Origin: Sphingomonas sp. SUN039
Lineage (GTDB): Bacteria; Pseudomonadota; Alphaproteobacteria; Sphingomonadales; Sphingomonadaceae
Direction of reading: 5' to 3'
DNA length: 64,000 bases
Assembly (NCBI RefSeq): GCF_024758725.1
Contig: NZ_CP096972.1
Coordinates: 1,532,001 to 1,596,000 of the forward strand
Positions 25,618-34,799 of this stretch are shown piece after piece (positions within the stretch are counted from its first letter, which is position 1; each line of letters opens with the position of its first letter). The position numbers and the translations under genes were made by a program. The notes under the pieces were generated by a model. That model saw nothing but the letters and a program-made list of their open reading frames with translations, searched no databases and was not told where the DNA came from.

Positions 25618-26456
25618 TCGAACTCGACGCCGAACAGCAACAGGCGCGCGACTGGTTCGAACGCTTACGCGACCGGATTTGCGCGTCGTTCGAAAGCATC
25701 GAGCGCGAAGCGGCGAGCGAGGCGAAGTTCGACTATCTGGAGTGGTTCCGCGACGACGACGCCAGCGGCAACAGCGGCGGCGGCGTGCGCGGCGTCATGA
25801 AGGGCAAGGTATTCGAGAAGGTCGGCGTCAATGTCTCGACCGTCGGCGGTGCGTTCGCGCCCGAATTCGCGCCCTCGATCCATGGTGCGGGCGAGAACCC
25901 CAATTTCTTTGCAACCGGGATCAGCCTGGTCGCGCATATGTCCAATCCGCACGTCCCCGCAGTGCACATGAATTGCCGCTTTCTGGTCACGACCAAGCGC
26001 TGGTTTGGCGGGGGTGCGGACCTCAATCCTGCGCTGCCCAAGAACGAGGACACCGCCGATTTCCACGCGGCGATGGAGCGCGCCTGCGCCGCCAGCCCGA
26101 CCGGCGACTATCCGCGCTTCAAGCAATGGGCCGAAGATTATTTCTGGCTGCCGCACCGCAAGGTCCACCGCGGGGTCGGCGGCATCTTCTACGACCATAT
26201 GGAAGGCGATTTCGACGCCAATTTCGCGCTGACCCGCGCGCTGGGCGAAGCGTTTCTCGACTCCTATCCCATGATCGTGCGGCGACGGATGGCGACGCCC
26301 TTCACCGAAGCCGAGGAACAGGCGCTGCTCGAATGGCGCGGCCGCTATGCCGAATTCAACCTGGTCTACGATCGCGGTACGTCGTTCGGCCTCAAGACCG
26401 GCGGCAATATCGACGCGATTCTGATGAGCCTGCCGCCGCGCGCCACGTGGAGCTGA
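25614..26456 (+). CDS. hemF: oxygen-dependent coproporphyrinogen III oxidase
   Basis: Carries out aerobic conversion of coproporphyrinogen III to protoporphyrinogen IX in haem synthesis. 280 residues, typical of HemF. Family blocks: GGVRGVMKGKVFEKVGVNVS, VPAVHMNCRFL, RWFGGGADLNP, HRGVGGIFYDH and the C-terminal FNLVYDRGTSFGLKTGGN. The start overlaps the trmL stop as ATGA; a long upstream extension of the frame runs through trmL in another phase and is spurious. Next to the bc1 genes, so haem supply and respiration genes sit together. Confidence 0.97.
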   Translation: MIELDAEQQQARDWFERLRDRICASFESIEREAASEAKFDYLEWFRDDDASGNSGGGVRGVMKGKVFEKVGVNVSTVGGAFAPEFAPSIHGAGENPNFFATGISLVAHMSNPHVPAVHMNCRFLVTTKRWFGGGADLNPALPKNEDTADFHAAMERACAASPTGDYPRFKQWAEDYFWLPHRKVHRGVGGIFYDHMEGDFDANFALTRALGEAFLDSYPMIVRRRMATPFTEAEEQALLEWRGRYAEFNLVYDRGTSFGLKTGGNIDAILMSLPPRATWS

Positions 26457-26457
26457 C

Positions 26458-27042
26458 ATGGCGCTGACGGCGGTCCCGCCCGGCCATTGCGCCGCCATCG
26501 TCACGCATCTGGAGATGACCGAACGCCCGCGCCCTCAGCCGCTGCGGGTGCACCCGTTGCGGCTGGTCGCATGGCCGCAGCCTGATCTCGCGAAGTACCG
26601 TACGCTGTTCAGCCGAGTCGGCACGCCCTGGCTGTGGTTCTCGCGCACGGTGATGCCGGGCGCGGCGGTAGCGGCAATCATCGGCGATCCGGCGGTCGAG
26701 GTCTATGCGGTCGCCGACCCGCGCGGAATCGAGGTCGGCATCCTCGAACTCGACTTTCGCGAGCCCGGAAATTGCGAGATCGGTTATTTCGGACTGGTGC
26801 CCGAACTCAACGGTAACGGACACGGCCGCTGGCTGATGGGCGAGGCGCTGGCGCGCGCGTGGCGCAAGGACGTGACGCGCGTCTGGGTGCACACTTGTTC
26901 GCTCGACCATCCGTCGGCGCTGAATTTCTATCGCGCGCAGGGCTTTGTGGCGTTCAAGCGCGAGATCGAGACCTTCCCCGACCCTCGCCTGACCGGCCAC
27001 CTGCCCCGCAACGCCGCGCCGCAAGTGCCGATTCTTAGCTGA
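26458..27042 (+). CDS. GNAT family N-acetyltransferase
   Basis: 194 residues with a clear GNAT core: EVGILELDFREPGNCEIGYFGLVPELNGNGHGRWLM, in which the acetyl-CoA loop is NGNGHG, then VWVHTCSLDHPSALNFYRAQGFVAFKRE, the classic ending. Substrate unknown. It begins 1 bp after the hemF stop, so it is probably in the trmL-hemF transcript. Its last 8 bp overlap the end of the convergent membrane-protein gene. Confidence 0.88.
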   Translation: MALTAVPPGHCAAIVTHLEMTERPRPQPLRVHPLRLVAWPQPDLAKYRTLFSRVGTPWLWFSRTVMPGAAVAAIIGDPAVEVYAVADPRGIEVGILELDFREPGNCEIGYFGLVPELNGNGHGRWLMGEALARAWRKDVTRVWVHTCSLDHPSALNFYRAQGFVAFKREIETFPDPRLTGHLPRNAAPQVPILS

Positions 27043-27793
27043 AGATATCGGGGAGCGCCGAATCGCCGCCTCTGAGCTGGCGGTAGATTGCCGCAGTCAG
27101 CACCGCGACGAGCAGCGCCAGCGCCGCGCCGCCGAGCGCATCGGCGAACGCCTTTACCAGGGCGCTTGCCTCGGTGGGCAGGACCAGACCGGCGACAACG
27201 CCCAGAACCGAAGATATCGCCGAAAAACCGATCCAGCCGGTGATCCCGATCAGCAGGATCAGCCCAGCGATCCGCCAACCGAGACCCTTTGTGTAGATCC
27301 AGCCCCGTCGGATGGCCTCGATCGGGTTCGCGACATTTTCACCGATCATCACCGGGCCTGCGACGGTCAGCCGTCCGAGCAGGTAGATACCCGGCACGAA
27401 AAGCAGGAAAAAGCCGAAGCCCATCGCCAGGCTGGTCATAATCCCGAGCAGGAAATACATCGGAAACAACCGCCCTGCCTTGGCCAGCGCTTCGCCGACT
27501 GTCGGCCGATTCCTGTCGAGCAGCAACGAGACGATAGCCGCCTGCCCGAACGTGCTCACGACGCTGACCAGGAGCAGCCCCGGCCAGTTGCCGCGGTAAT
27601 AGTCCATGATGAAGCGAAGCCCCTCGCCACCGTCTCCGCCGCCCCCGGTCGGCGGCTCTGGCATCGGCGCGAACAGCCAGAGCGCGAACGACGGCAGAAA
27701 CAGGAAAGCTCCCGCCAATGTCGCGAGCAGCGCGGCATTGGCCCGCACCATCGCGACAAGGTCGGCCCAGACGCGGTCATAGGTAAAATTCAT
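27035..27793 (-). CDS. multi-pass membrane protein, GDPD-membrane-domain/YciC-like
   Basis: 252 residues with about six membrane segments, starting [37 protein letters not shown]. The layout (amphipathic start, [18 protein letters not shown], then [31 protein letters not shown]) is like the membrane domains fused to some glycerophosphodiester phosphodiesterases and the YciC family, where the AIRRGW segment recurs. No enzymatic domain is present. Function in this context unknown. Divergent from lipB with about 59 bp between. Confidence 0.65.
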   Translation of the reverse strand: MNFTYDRVWADLVAMVRANAALLATLAGAFLFLPSFALWLFAPMPEPPTGGGGDGGEGLRFIMDYYRGNWPGLLLVSVVSTFGQAAIVSLLLDRNRPTVGEALAKAGRLFPMYFLLGIMTSLAMGFGFFLLFVPGIYLLGRLTVAGPVMIGENVANPIEAIRRGWIYTKGLGWRIAGLILLIGITGWIGFSAISSVLGVVAGLVLPTEASALVKAFADALGGAALALLVAVLTAAIYRQLRGGDSALPDIFS

Positions 27794-27852
27794 GCTTGTC
27801 GCGCTCCGTCGCTGCTTTGACCGGCGCTAGGCAATCGGTGCATGACGCACAA

Positions 27853-28521
27853 GTGAACATCGTTTCCGACATCGACTGGCCGATAGAGTGGATCGTTGCC
27901 GAAGCGCCGGTGCCGTATCCGCAAGCGCTGGCGTGGATGGAGGCACGCGCCACGGCGGTTGCCGCAGGCGAAGCGCGCGAGGCCGTCTGGCTGGTCGAGC
28001 ACCCGCCGCTCTACACCTCCGGGACCAGCGCCGATCCTGCCGAACTGCTCGATCCACGTTTTCCGGTTTATGCGGCGGGGCGCGGCGGGCGTTACACCTA
28101 TCACGGGCCGGGTCAGCGGATCGGCTATCTCGTCCTCGACATCGGCAAACGCGGCCGCGACGTGCGCTGTTTCGTGCATGCCGTCGAGGGGTGGGTGATT
28201 GCCGCGCTGGCGCGTGTCGGTGTCGCCGCGTGGCGCGCGCCCGGCCGAATCGGCATCTGGACCGACGACGGCGGACAGGAAGCAAAGATCGGCGCGATCG
28301 GCATCCGTGTGCGCCGTTGGGTGTCGCTCCACGGCTTTTCCGTCAACATCGCGCCCGACCTGTCGCATTTTGGCGGAATCGTGCCCTGCGGCTTGCCCGA
28401 ATTCGCGGTCACCAGCCTCGAAAAACTCGGTGTCGCCGCAAAAATGGCGGAATTCGACACCGCGCTAATGGCAGAATTCAGCCATTTTCTGGACAGTGTG
28501 ACGCGATTGCCGGAAAATTGA
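27853..28521 (+). CDS. lipB: octanoyltransferase of lipoate synthesis
   Basis: Moves octanoyl groups from acyl carrier protein to lipoyl domains. 222 residues from a GTG. Signatures: [36 protein letters not shown] (the RGGxxTYHGPGQ block), the catalytic Lys in GAIGIRV context (AKIGAIG), and the catalytic Cys in [18 protein letters not shown] 57 bp earlier would add 19 residues with no homology and was rejected, though neither start has a strong Shine-Dalgarno. lipA is not in the window. Confidence 0.93.
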   Translation: MNIVSDIDWPIEWIVAEAPVPYPQALAWMEARATAVAAGEAREAVWLVEHPPLYTSGTSADPAELLDPRFPVYAAGRGGRYTYHGPGQRIGYLVLDIGKRGRDVRCFVHAVEGWVIAALARVGVAAWRAPGRIGIWTDDGGQEAKIGAIGIRVRRWVSLHGFSVNIAPDLSHFGGIVPCGLPEFAVTSLEKLGVAAKMAEFDTALMAEFSHFLDSVTRLPEN

Positions 28522-28624
28522 CACAATTCGCTTGAGGACCGAAACAAGAAAAGCTAAAGCCCACCGCGATTTGGGTATTAGGGCAAAGGCCGTCCAAGTC
28601 CGCCATTTCCTAGGGAGCACAAAA

Positions 28625-28870
28625 ATGCGCAAGATTGCTACTGTTTCGATGATTGCCGCCGCCGCGTTCGCCGTCGCCGCCTGCAGCAAGACCGAGTCGA
28701 CCAACGTTACCGTCGACAACGCCACCGACATGAACGCTGCCAACGCCATGGAAGGCACCGTCAACGACACGATGACCAACGCCGACGGCGCGATGGACAA
28801 CGCTGCCAACTCGATGGACAACGCGGCGAACGCGATGACCAACGCGACGAACGCCACGAACGCGATGTAA
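28625..28870 (+). CDS. small Asn/Ala/Met-rich lipoprotein
   Basis: 81 residues: a signal peptide with lipobox AVAAC, then a low-complexity mature part made of degenerate units such as DNAANSM, DNAANAM and TNATNAT. It is mostly Asn, Ala, Met, Thr and Asp and should be helical or disordered. AGGGAG before the ATG and a strong terminator 32 bp after the stop mark it as a single-gene transcript. Similar repeat lipoproteins of unknown role occur in sphingomonads; I cannot name a family. Confidence 0.7.
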   Translation: MRKIATVSMIAAAAFAVAACSKTESTNVTVDNATDMNAANAMEGTVNDTMTNADGAMDNAANSMDNAANAMTNATNATNAM

Positions 28871-28901
28871 TTTCGCGCTTTTGAGCGATTGTTTTTTGGA
28901 A

Positions 28902-28936
28902 AGGGCCGTCCGGGCGACCGGGCGGCCTTTTCTTTT
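28902..28936 (+). terminator. rho-independent terminator of the Asn-rich lipoprotein gene
   Basis: GGGCCGTCCGG and CCGGGCGGCC pair around a GCGA tetraloop, followed by TTTTCTTTT. The stem is about ten base pairs with one wobble. It lies just after the lipoprotein stop and reads on the plus strand. Confidence 0.85.
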
Positions 28937-29054
28937 GCCTGCCGTAGAAGTCGCGCCGTTCATCGCAGGGCAATTGCGCGTACCCGCTAAGGGTTTCGTC
29001 ACTGGCCGATGCCGCCTAGAGAGTGGCGCGAAGACCGATGAGAGGGAATTTTCG

Positions 29055-29708
29055 ATGCGTTTGCCGATCCTGGCACCCCTGTTGATCGCGGCGGCACCGA
29101 TGCTGGTGCCTGTGCCTGCTGCCGCCCAGATTTTCTGGCAGTCGCCGCCGGTGACAGGGCCTGCGCTGATGCCGGGCGAGCCCGCCATGGGGGTTACCCT
29201 GCCCGGTGCAACCGTTGCCGAGGAACGCGCGAACTGGGCGTGGCAGATGCGCGCCGGGCTGAACGTCGCCAAGCTGCAGTGCAAGTTCGATGCGACGCTG
29301 CTGACGTCGGATAGCTACGACGGGGTCTATATCAACCACGCGGTCGAGCTCGCCGCCGCTTATGACACGCTGCGGAAATACTTCGTGCGGATGAACAAGG
29401 CACCCAAGGCCGCACAGGGTGCCCTCGATAAATACGGGACGAAAACTTATAGCGGCTTTTCGACCGTCAGCAGCCAATACGGGTTCTGCCAGACGGCCTC
29501 GCGCATCGGCAAAAAGGCCCTTTTTGCCCCGCGCGGCGGCTTTACGATCTTCACGGTCGAACGACTGCGCGAATTCCGCAACAGCATGGTACCCGGCGGA
29601 GAGCAGCTCTTCCGTTCGACGCGCATCAACCTGCCGGCGGTCAATCTGGCGAACGAATGCTGGGACCGGCGGGGCCGTTACATCAGCAGCTGCGGGTATA
29701 TCTACTAA
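29055..29708 (+). CDS. exported protein of unknown function
   Basis: 217 residues, signal peptide MRLPILAPLLIAAAPMLVPVPAAA. The mature protein has three cysteines (LQCKFD, GFCQTA, NECWDR plus SSCGY near the end) and aromatic-rich motifs (ANWAWQMRAGLNVAKLQC, HAVELAAAYDTLRKYFVRMNKAPK, RTRINLPAVNLANECWDRRGRY with small changes). This set resembles secreted proteins found in sphingomonads without known role. AGAGGGAA precedes the ATG. Its TAA overlaps the queE stop on the other strand. Confidence 0.62.
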   Translation: MRLPILAPLLIAAAPMLVPVPAAAQIFWQSPPVTGPALMPGEPAMGVTLPGATVAEERANWAWQMRAGLNVAKLQCKFDATLLTSDSYDGVYINHAVELAAAYDTLRKYFVRMNKAPKAAQGALDKYGTKTYSGFSTVSSQYGFCQTASRIGKKALFAPRGGFTIFTVERLREFRNSMVPGGEQLFRSTRINLPAVNLANECWDRRGRYISSCGYIY

Positions 29709-30337
29709 CGAAGGCCCAGCATTTTGTGCGCCTGTGTCGTCAGACGCCACTGCGGGCGTCCCATCACCAGCGCGATCGCCGCATCGCGCGCGGCGGCGGC
29801 CTCGGCGCAGTCCATCGGCTGGATCAGAAAATGGTCGAAGGCCCATGATTCCATCGCCGCCACATCGCTGCCGGGTTGCGGCCAGACGAGCTTGAGCTCG
29901 TCGCCTTTATGCTGGACGACCTGGCTTCCGGCCTTGGGACTGATGCATAGCCAGTCGATACCGGGATGGGCCGCGATCGTGCCATTGCTCTCGACGCCGA
30001 TCTCGAAGCCGCGCGCGTGGAACGCATCGATCAGCGCATCGTCGATCTGAAGCATCGGCTCGCCCCCGGTCAGCACGGCGTAGCGAAGTACGGTGCCTTC
30101 GCCCCAAAAGGCCTGTGCTGCATCGGCCAGCGCACCGGCATCGGCAAAGCGCCCACCACCGGCCCCGTCCGTCCCGACAAAGTCGGTGTCGCAGAATTGG
30201 CAGACAGCAGTGGCCCGGTCTTCCTCGCGCCCGCTCCACAGATTGCATCCGGCAAAGCGGACGAAAACCGCGCGGCGCCCCGCCTGCACCCCCTCCCCTT
30301 GCAGCGTCAGGAACATCTCCTTGACCGCATAGCTCAT
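29705..30337 (-). CDS. queE: 7-carboxy-7-deazaguanine synthase
   Basis: A radical SAM enzyme of queuosine synthesis that contracts the CPH4 ring to CDG. 210 residues; the cluster cysteines are Cys31, Cys46 and Cys49, the CX14CX2C spacing characteristic of QueE rather than the usual CX3CX2[23 protein letters not shown] and LTGGEPMLQ are present. Starts in an ATGA overlap with queC. queD and queF are not in this window. Confidence 0.94.
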   Translation of the reverse strand: MSYAVKEMFLTLQGEGVQAGRRAVFVRFAGCNLWSGREEDRATAVCQFCDTDFVGTDGAGGGRFADAGALADAAQAFWGEGTVLRYAVLTGGEPMLQIDDALIDAFHARGFEIGVESNGTIAAHPGIDWLCISPKAGSQVVQHKGDELKLVWPQPGSDVAAMESWAFDHFLIQPMDCAEAAAARDAAIALVMGRPQWRLTTQAHKMLGLR

Positions 30338-31026
30338 AGCGACGTGTCGACCAGTCCGGCTTCGGTAAAGCCCTTGGCGCGCAGGCGGCAGCTGTCGCAG
30401 ATGCCGCAGGGCTTGCCCGCCGGCGTCGGATCGTAACACGACCAGGTTGCCCCTGCGTCCAGCCCCAAATCGGCGGCCGCGCGGGCGATATCGGCCTTGC
30501 TCATCGCCGCGAGCGGCGCGTGGACGGTGAGCGTCGCCCCCTCGACTCCGGCCTTGGTTGCGGTGCGCGCCATTGCCTCGAACGCGGTAATGAATTCGGG
30601 GCGGCAGTCGGGGTATCCCGAGTAATCGAGGGCGTTGATCCCGATGACGAGGTCGTTCGCGCCTGCTGCCTCCGCCCAGCCGAGCGCGACGGACAAGAAA
30701 ATCGTATTACGCGCCGGGACATAAGTGACCGGAATGCCCGGCTCGACCCCGCCTCCCGGTACAGCGATAGTCGCGTCGGTCAGCGCGGAACCGCCAAAAC
30801 GCGTGAGATCGAGGGGAAGGACGACATGGCGTTCCGCCCCTAGCATCGCAGCCACGCGCGACGCCGCGGCCAGTTCGATCCGGTGTCGCTGGTTATAGTC
30901 GATGGTCAGCGCGAACAGCCGATATCCCGCCGCCCGCGCCATGCCGGCGGCAACCATCGAATCGAGTCCGCCCGAGACAAGGGCAACGGCAATGGCGTTT
31001 TCGGGTGCGGCGGAGAGCGTCATCAC
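30334..31026 (-). CDS. queC: 7-cyano-7-deazaguanine synthase
   Basis: Converts CDG to preQ0 with ATP and ammonia. 230 residues; the PP-ATPase loop SGGLDS is at residues 18-23 and the C-terminal zinc site is formed by cysteines in [35 protein letters not shown] is the QueC substrate block. First gene of queC-queE; the 147 bp upstream to the next gene contain that gene's terminator and presumably the queC promoter. Confidence 0.96.
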   Translation of the reverse strand: MMTLSAAPENAIAVALVSGGLDSMVAAGMARAAGYRLFALTIDYNQRHRIELAAASRVAAMLGAERHVVLPLDLTRFGGSALTDATIAVPGGGVEPGIPVTYVPARNTIFLSVALGWAEAAGANDLVIGINALDYSGYPDCRPEFITAFEAMARTATKAGVEGATLTVHAPLAAMSKADIARAAADLGLDAGATWSCYDPTPAGKPCGICDSCRLRAKGFTEAGLVDTSL

Positions 31027-31064
31027 GCGCCGCTAGGCCGCTCAATCACGCATCGCAAGGCGCT

Positions 31065-31094
31065 CAAAAAAGAAGGCCGCCCCGAAAGGCGGCC
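31065..31094 (-). terminator. rho-independent terminator of the DUF3617-like gene
   Basis: On the minus strand GGCCGCC and GGCGGCC form a stem around a short loop (TTTCGG) and are followed by TTCTTTTTT. It is 80 bp downstream of the minus-strand exported-protein gene and upstream of queC, so it separates the two transcripts. Confidence 0.8.
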
Positions 31095-31173
31095 CAGTCA
31101 TGGCCTTTCGGCCCACTAGGGAGGAAAATGCGTCTCGAACCCGATCCGCAGTCTTTCGTATATCCCGGAATGG

Positions 31174-31575
31174 TTAACGCATCGATAACGCGGGACATTC
31201 GCCCGTGCGCCGCGCCTCGATAGCGAGATCGAACGGCGCGCCCCCGGCGACGCCCTGTGTCTCGATCTGGGCAAGACGCGGCGTTTCGACGCGAATGGTC
31301 GTCAGGCCGTTCCCCGCCCCCGCACAGCTGTAGCTGACGATGGCGCGGCGGGGATCGTTGGCGACGACGAAGCGGTTGCACGTTGGCAGGGGCTGGCGGA
31401 TCTGGATCAACACCCTGGGGTCGCCGATGCACACCGAACGGGTCGCGAAATCGCCGTCGCGCGAGGTCAACGTCCATTTGCCCGGCTGCAACTGGGCAAG
31501 CGCGGTCAAGGGCGGCGCGTCGGCCGCTGTGGCAAGCAGGCCGACGAGCGGCAACACGAAATAGCGTATCGACAT
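31174..31575 (-). CDS. exported DUF3617-like protein
   Basis: 133 residues from the ATG of MSIRYFVLPLVGLLATAADA, a signal peptide. The mature part runs LQPGKWTLTSRDGDFATRSVCIGDP with further cysteines at LPTCNRF, YSCAGAG and GECPALSM, matching the PGxW...C layout of DUF3617 proteins, which are small periplasmic proteins of unknown role. AGGTG lies close upstream; a GTG six bases earlier is an alternative. It has its own terminator. Confidence 0.55.
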   Translation of the reverse strand: MSIRYFVLPLVGLLATAADAPPLTALAQLQPGKWTLTSRDGDFATRSVCIGDPRVLIQIRQPLPTCNRFVVANDPRRAIVSYSCAGAGNGLTTIRVETPRLAQIETQGVAGGAPFDLAIEARRTGECPALSMR

Positions 31576-31686
31576 GGTCACCTATGCACCCCTGCACAGC
31601 AGGTCGAGCGCACCCGCGCTTCCTGCCCCTGTATTGCGACCGGTTGCCGATATAGGCGATTCGAAAACAGATTGTTAGGGGCGAGT

Positions 31687-32592
31687 TTACACAGGCGTTA
31701 CAATTTCCCGTGCCGCGATGGGAAAGACGCGCGAACAAAAGGCGCAATCGACCCCGATATTGCCGTCGCCATCGGCCATGGCCATGCGTTCGTCCTCGGG
31801 AAACTGGGCAAGGACGCTGCGGATGTGCGCGGCGTCGCAGCGGCACCCCTTGGCGAGCGCGGCACCGCCGAGCAACCGCACTTCGTCCTCCTCGTTGAAC
31901 AGCCGCCAGACGATGGTTTCGAGCGGCAGGGCACGGTCGAGCAGCTCGTCGGGACCGAGCGTACTGCCCAATATCGCGACATGCTCCCATTCGGGATGAT
32001 CGAGCCGGGTATGCAGCCTTTCGCGCCCTTCTTCGCCCTCGGGCAAATGCTGGAGCAGCAACCCACCCGCCTTGCAGCCGTGCTCGTCGCGCCCCACCGC
32101 AATGCGGACGAGACTGGGAATTTGCTCGGACTGCGCGAAATAGCTTTGCGCCGCATCCGCGAGCGAGCCCCCTTCGAGCGGAACAACACCCTGATAACGC
32201 TCGCCCGACACCGCCTGGTCGAACGTGATCGCCAGATAGCCCTTGCCGAACAGCGCGAACAGCGAGGGGTCGGCAGGCGCTTCGGCCAGGCGGTCGCCGT
32301 CATGGCGCACATAGCCGCGCAGTTCGCCCCCCTTATAGTCGCAGACCAGCAGATCGACGATACCGGCTTCGGTCTGGGCCTGCAGGGTCATTTGTCCGTC
32401 GTTATTCTTGAGCAACGCACCGAGCAGCGCCGTCAGCACCAGTGCCTCGGCCAGCAGGCGTTCGAGCGCAGGCGGATAGGCGTGTGCGGCAAGGATGGTG
32501 TCGAGCACCGGCCCCAGCCGTGCCACACGCCCCCGCGCGTGGCGGTGCGTGATCGTGAAGCCGAGCGTGCGGTCGATGTCGTGGGTGGTCAT
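31687..32592 (-). CDS. hslO: redox-regulated chaperone Hsp33
   Basis: Holdase activated when oxidants expel zinc from its C-terminal cysteines. 301 residues; the four zinc cysteines are in GCRCDAAH and DCAFCSRVF, the CxC and CxxC pair. N-terminal blocks include LVLTALLGALLKNNDGQMTLQAQTEAG. It is 31 bp after argF on the same strand; argD-argF-hslO is a recurrent alphaproteobacterial order. Confidence 0.94.
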   Translation of the reverse strand: MTTHDIDRTLGFTITHRHARGRVARLGPVLDTILAAHAYPPALERLLAEALVLTALLGALLKNNDGQMTLQAQTEAGIVDLLVCDYKGGELRGYVRHDGDRLAEAPADPSLFALFGKGYLAITFDQAVSGERYQGVVPLEGGSLADAAQSYFAQSEQIPSLVRIAVGRDEHGCKAGGLLLQHLPEGEEGRERLHTRLDHPEWEHVAILGSTLGPDELLDRALPLETIVWRLFNEEDEVRLLGGAALAKGCRCDAAHIRSVLAQFPEDERMAMADGDGNIGVDCAFCSRVFPIAAREIVTPV

Positions 32593-32623
32593 GCGCGCAA
32601 CATGGGGACGCGTCGCCGCACCC

Positions 32624-33541
32624 TCAACCCAGCAGCCCGAAGCACCATAACAGCACCGATTTCTGCGCGTGCAAACGGTTTTCCGCCTCGTCCCAGATCG
32701 CCGACTGCGGGCCGTCGATGACCTCGGCCGTCACTTCCTCGCCGCGATGCGCGGGCAGACAGTGGAGGAACTTCGCACCCGGCTTCGCACCCGCCATCAG
32801 GGTGCTCGTCACCTGAAACGGCATCATTGCCGCAAGCTTGGTCTCGGCTTGCGCCTGACCCATCGAGATCCAGGTGTCGGTAACGACGATATCGGCCCCT
32901 TCGACCGCTTCCTGCGGCGTGCCGACGACGCGCGCGCGTCCTTTGCCGAGCGCGACGTCCGCTTCGGACGGCATAAATCCCTGCGGGCAAGCCGCGACCA
33001 CATCGAAGTGCATCAGACCGGCCGCTTCCATCAGCGACGCCAGCACATTGTTGCCGTCGCCCAACCAAGCGACCTTCAGCCCCGGCAGGCTGTAGCCGCT
33101 TTCGACAATCGTCTGGAGGTCGGCGACGATCTGGCACGGGTGCGAGGCGTCGGTCAGGCCGTTGATGACCGGCACCGTCGCGTGCGTCGCCATCTCGGCG
33201 AGCTTCGCCGGGTCGTCGGTGCGGATCATGATCGCGTCGACATAGCGCGACAGGACGCGCGCGGTGTCCGTTACCGTTTCGCCGCGCCCAAGCTGCATCG
33301 AGCCTGCGTCCATGACGATGGTCGTGCCGCCCAGCTGGCGCATCGCCATGTCGAACGACACGCGGGTGCGCGTCGACGATTTCTCGAAGATCATCGCCAG
33401 CACATGCCCCGCAAGCGGCGCGTCGGCATCGGTCCGGCCCTTCGGCCACCCTGCCCGCGCTGCTTTCCGGTCGAGCGCATCGGCGATCATAGCCGCGATC
33501 CCGTCCGCCCCCGCCGACGACAGGTCGAGGAAGTGACGCAT
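32624..33541 (-). CDS. argF: ornithine carbamoyltransferase
   Basis: Forms citrulline from ornithine and carbamoyl phosphate. 305 residues. The phosphate loop SSTRTR is at residues 55-60, DASHPCQ and the catalytic HCLPAH block are present. The ATG shares one base with the argD stop (TGATG), so translation is coupled. A much longer open frame covers part of argD and is not real. Confidence 0.96.
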   Translation of the reverse strand: MRHFLDLSSAGADGIAAMIADALDRKAARAGWPKGRTDADAPLAGHVLAMIFEKSSTRTRVSFDMAMRQLGGTTIVMDAGSMQLGRGETVTDTARVLSRYVDAIMIRTDDPAKLAEMATHATVPVINGLTDASHPCQIVADLQTIVESGYSLPGLKVAWLGDGNNVLASLMEAAGLMHFDVVAACPQGFMPSEADVALGKGRARVVGTPQEAVEGADIVVTDTWISMGQAQAETKLAAMMPFQVTSTLMAGAKPGAKFLHCLPAHRGEEVTAEVIDGPQSAIWDEAENRLHAQKSVLLWCFGLLG

Positions 33542-34734
33542 CAGGCTGCTAGCGGGAGAGCGTAGCTCGCCGCGCCTGCCGACAGCCGCTCGATGCATTC
33601 GGCGATATGGCTTTCCTCGATCACCAGCGGCGGCAGCACGCGGAACACATTTTCGCCCGCCGCGACCGTCAACAAGCCGTGATTGTCGCGCAAATGCGCC
33701 ACGAAATCGCGGCTGACCGCCGGCTCCTTCATTTTGATACCGAGCATCAGGCCCTTGCCCCGGATTTCCTCGAACAGGTGGTCGTGGTTCGGCAACAGCT
33801 GCTCGAAACTCGCGCGCAGTCGCTCGCCCATGGCGGTGACATGCTCGAGGAAACCGGGTTCGAGCATCACATCGAGCACCGCCATCCCCGCCGCCATGCC
33901 GAGCGGATTGCCGCCATAGGTCGAGCCATGCGTCCCCGCGACCATGCCCTTGGCCGCTTCCTCGGTTGCGAGGCACGCGCCGAGCGGAAAGCCGCCGCCG
34001 ATGCCTTTTGCCACGGTCATGATATCGGGCGTGATGCCGTAGTGCTCATACGCCCACATCTTGCCGGTGCGTCCATAGCCGCACTGGATTTCGTCGAGGA
34101 TGAGCAGCAGGCCATGGTCGTCGCATGCCTTGCGCAGGCCCCGGATGAATTCGGGCGTTCCCGCCGTCATCCCGCCTTCGCCCTGCACCGTTTCGACCAT
34201 GAACGCGGCGGTCTCGTCGTCGATGAGCGCGAGAGCGCCCTCCAGATCGTTCATTTTCGCATAGGCGAAACCCGGCAACAGCGGCTCGAACCCGTCGCGC
34301 ATCTTGCCGTCCGTCGCGGAGATCGCGCCGAGCGAGCGCCCGTGGAACGCATTCTTGAACGTGATGAGCTTGTGCCGTTCGGGCGCGCCGTTGACGAAAT
34401 GATAGCGCCGCGCCGTCTTGATCGCGCACTCGATGGCCTCGACGCCCGAATTGGTGAAGAACACCGTATCGGCGAACGAGTTGTCGACGATCCGCTGCGC
34501 CAGCGCCTCGCCCTGCGGCGACCCGTAAAGGTTCGACACATGCATCAGCGTCGCCGCCTGATCGGCAATCGCCTTGGTCAGATGCGGATGGCCATGGCCG
34601 AGCGCGTTGACCGCGATCCCGGCTGCGAAATCGAGATATTTCTCGCCTCGTTCGCCATAGAGATACACCCCCTCGCCGCGCACCGGCCGTACCCCGCAGC
34701 GGGGATAGACGGGCATGAGGGCGGTGATCGTCAT
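33541..34734 (-). CDS. argD: acetylornithine aminotransferase
   Basis: PLP class III aminotransferase of arginine (and possibly lysine) synthesis, 397 residues. Blocks: [33 protein letters not shown], the Asp of [13 protein letters not shown] and the PLP Lys in [14 protein letters not shown]. It begins the argD-argF-hslO unit directly after a terminator that ends the upstream RND operon, so its promoter must lie in or next to the 65 bp gap or within the pump gene. Confidence 0.95.
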   Translation of the reverse strand: MTITALMPVYPRCGVRPVRGEGVYLYGERGEKYLDFAAGIAVNALGHGHPHLTKAIADQAATLMHVSNLYGSPQGEALAQRIVDNSFADTVFFTNSGVEAIECAIKTARRYHFVNGAPERHKLITFKNAFHGRSLGAISATDGKMRDGFEPLLPGFAYAKMNDLEGALALIDDETAAFMVETVQGEGGMTAGTPEFIRGLRKACDDHGLLLILDEIQCGYGRTGKMWAYEHYGITPDIMTVAKGIGGGFPLGACLATEEAAKGMVAGTHGSTYGGNPLGMAAGMAVLDVMLEPGFLEHVTAMGERLRASFEQLLPNHDHLFEEIRGKGLMLGIKMKEPAVSRDFVAHLRDNHGLLTVAAGENVFRVLPPLVIEESHIAECIERLSAGAASYALPLAA

Positions 34735-34759
34735 CGGAACGGCCTTTCGCGCAAAAATG

Positions 34760-34783
34760 AAAAAGGCGACCCGAATGGCCGCC
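34760..34783 (-). terminator. terminator between the RND operon and argD
   Basis: On the minus strand GGCGGCC pairs with GGTCGCC (one G-T pair) around a 5-nt loop, followed by five T residues. It follows the RND pump stop by about 20 bp and precedes argD, so it should end the efflux transcript. Confidence 0.75.
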
Positions 34784-34799
34784 TCGTTGCGAAGGCAGA

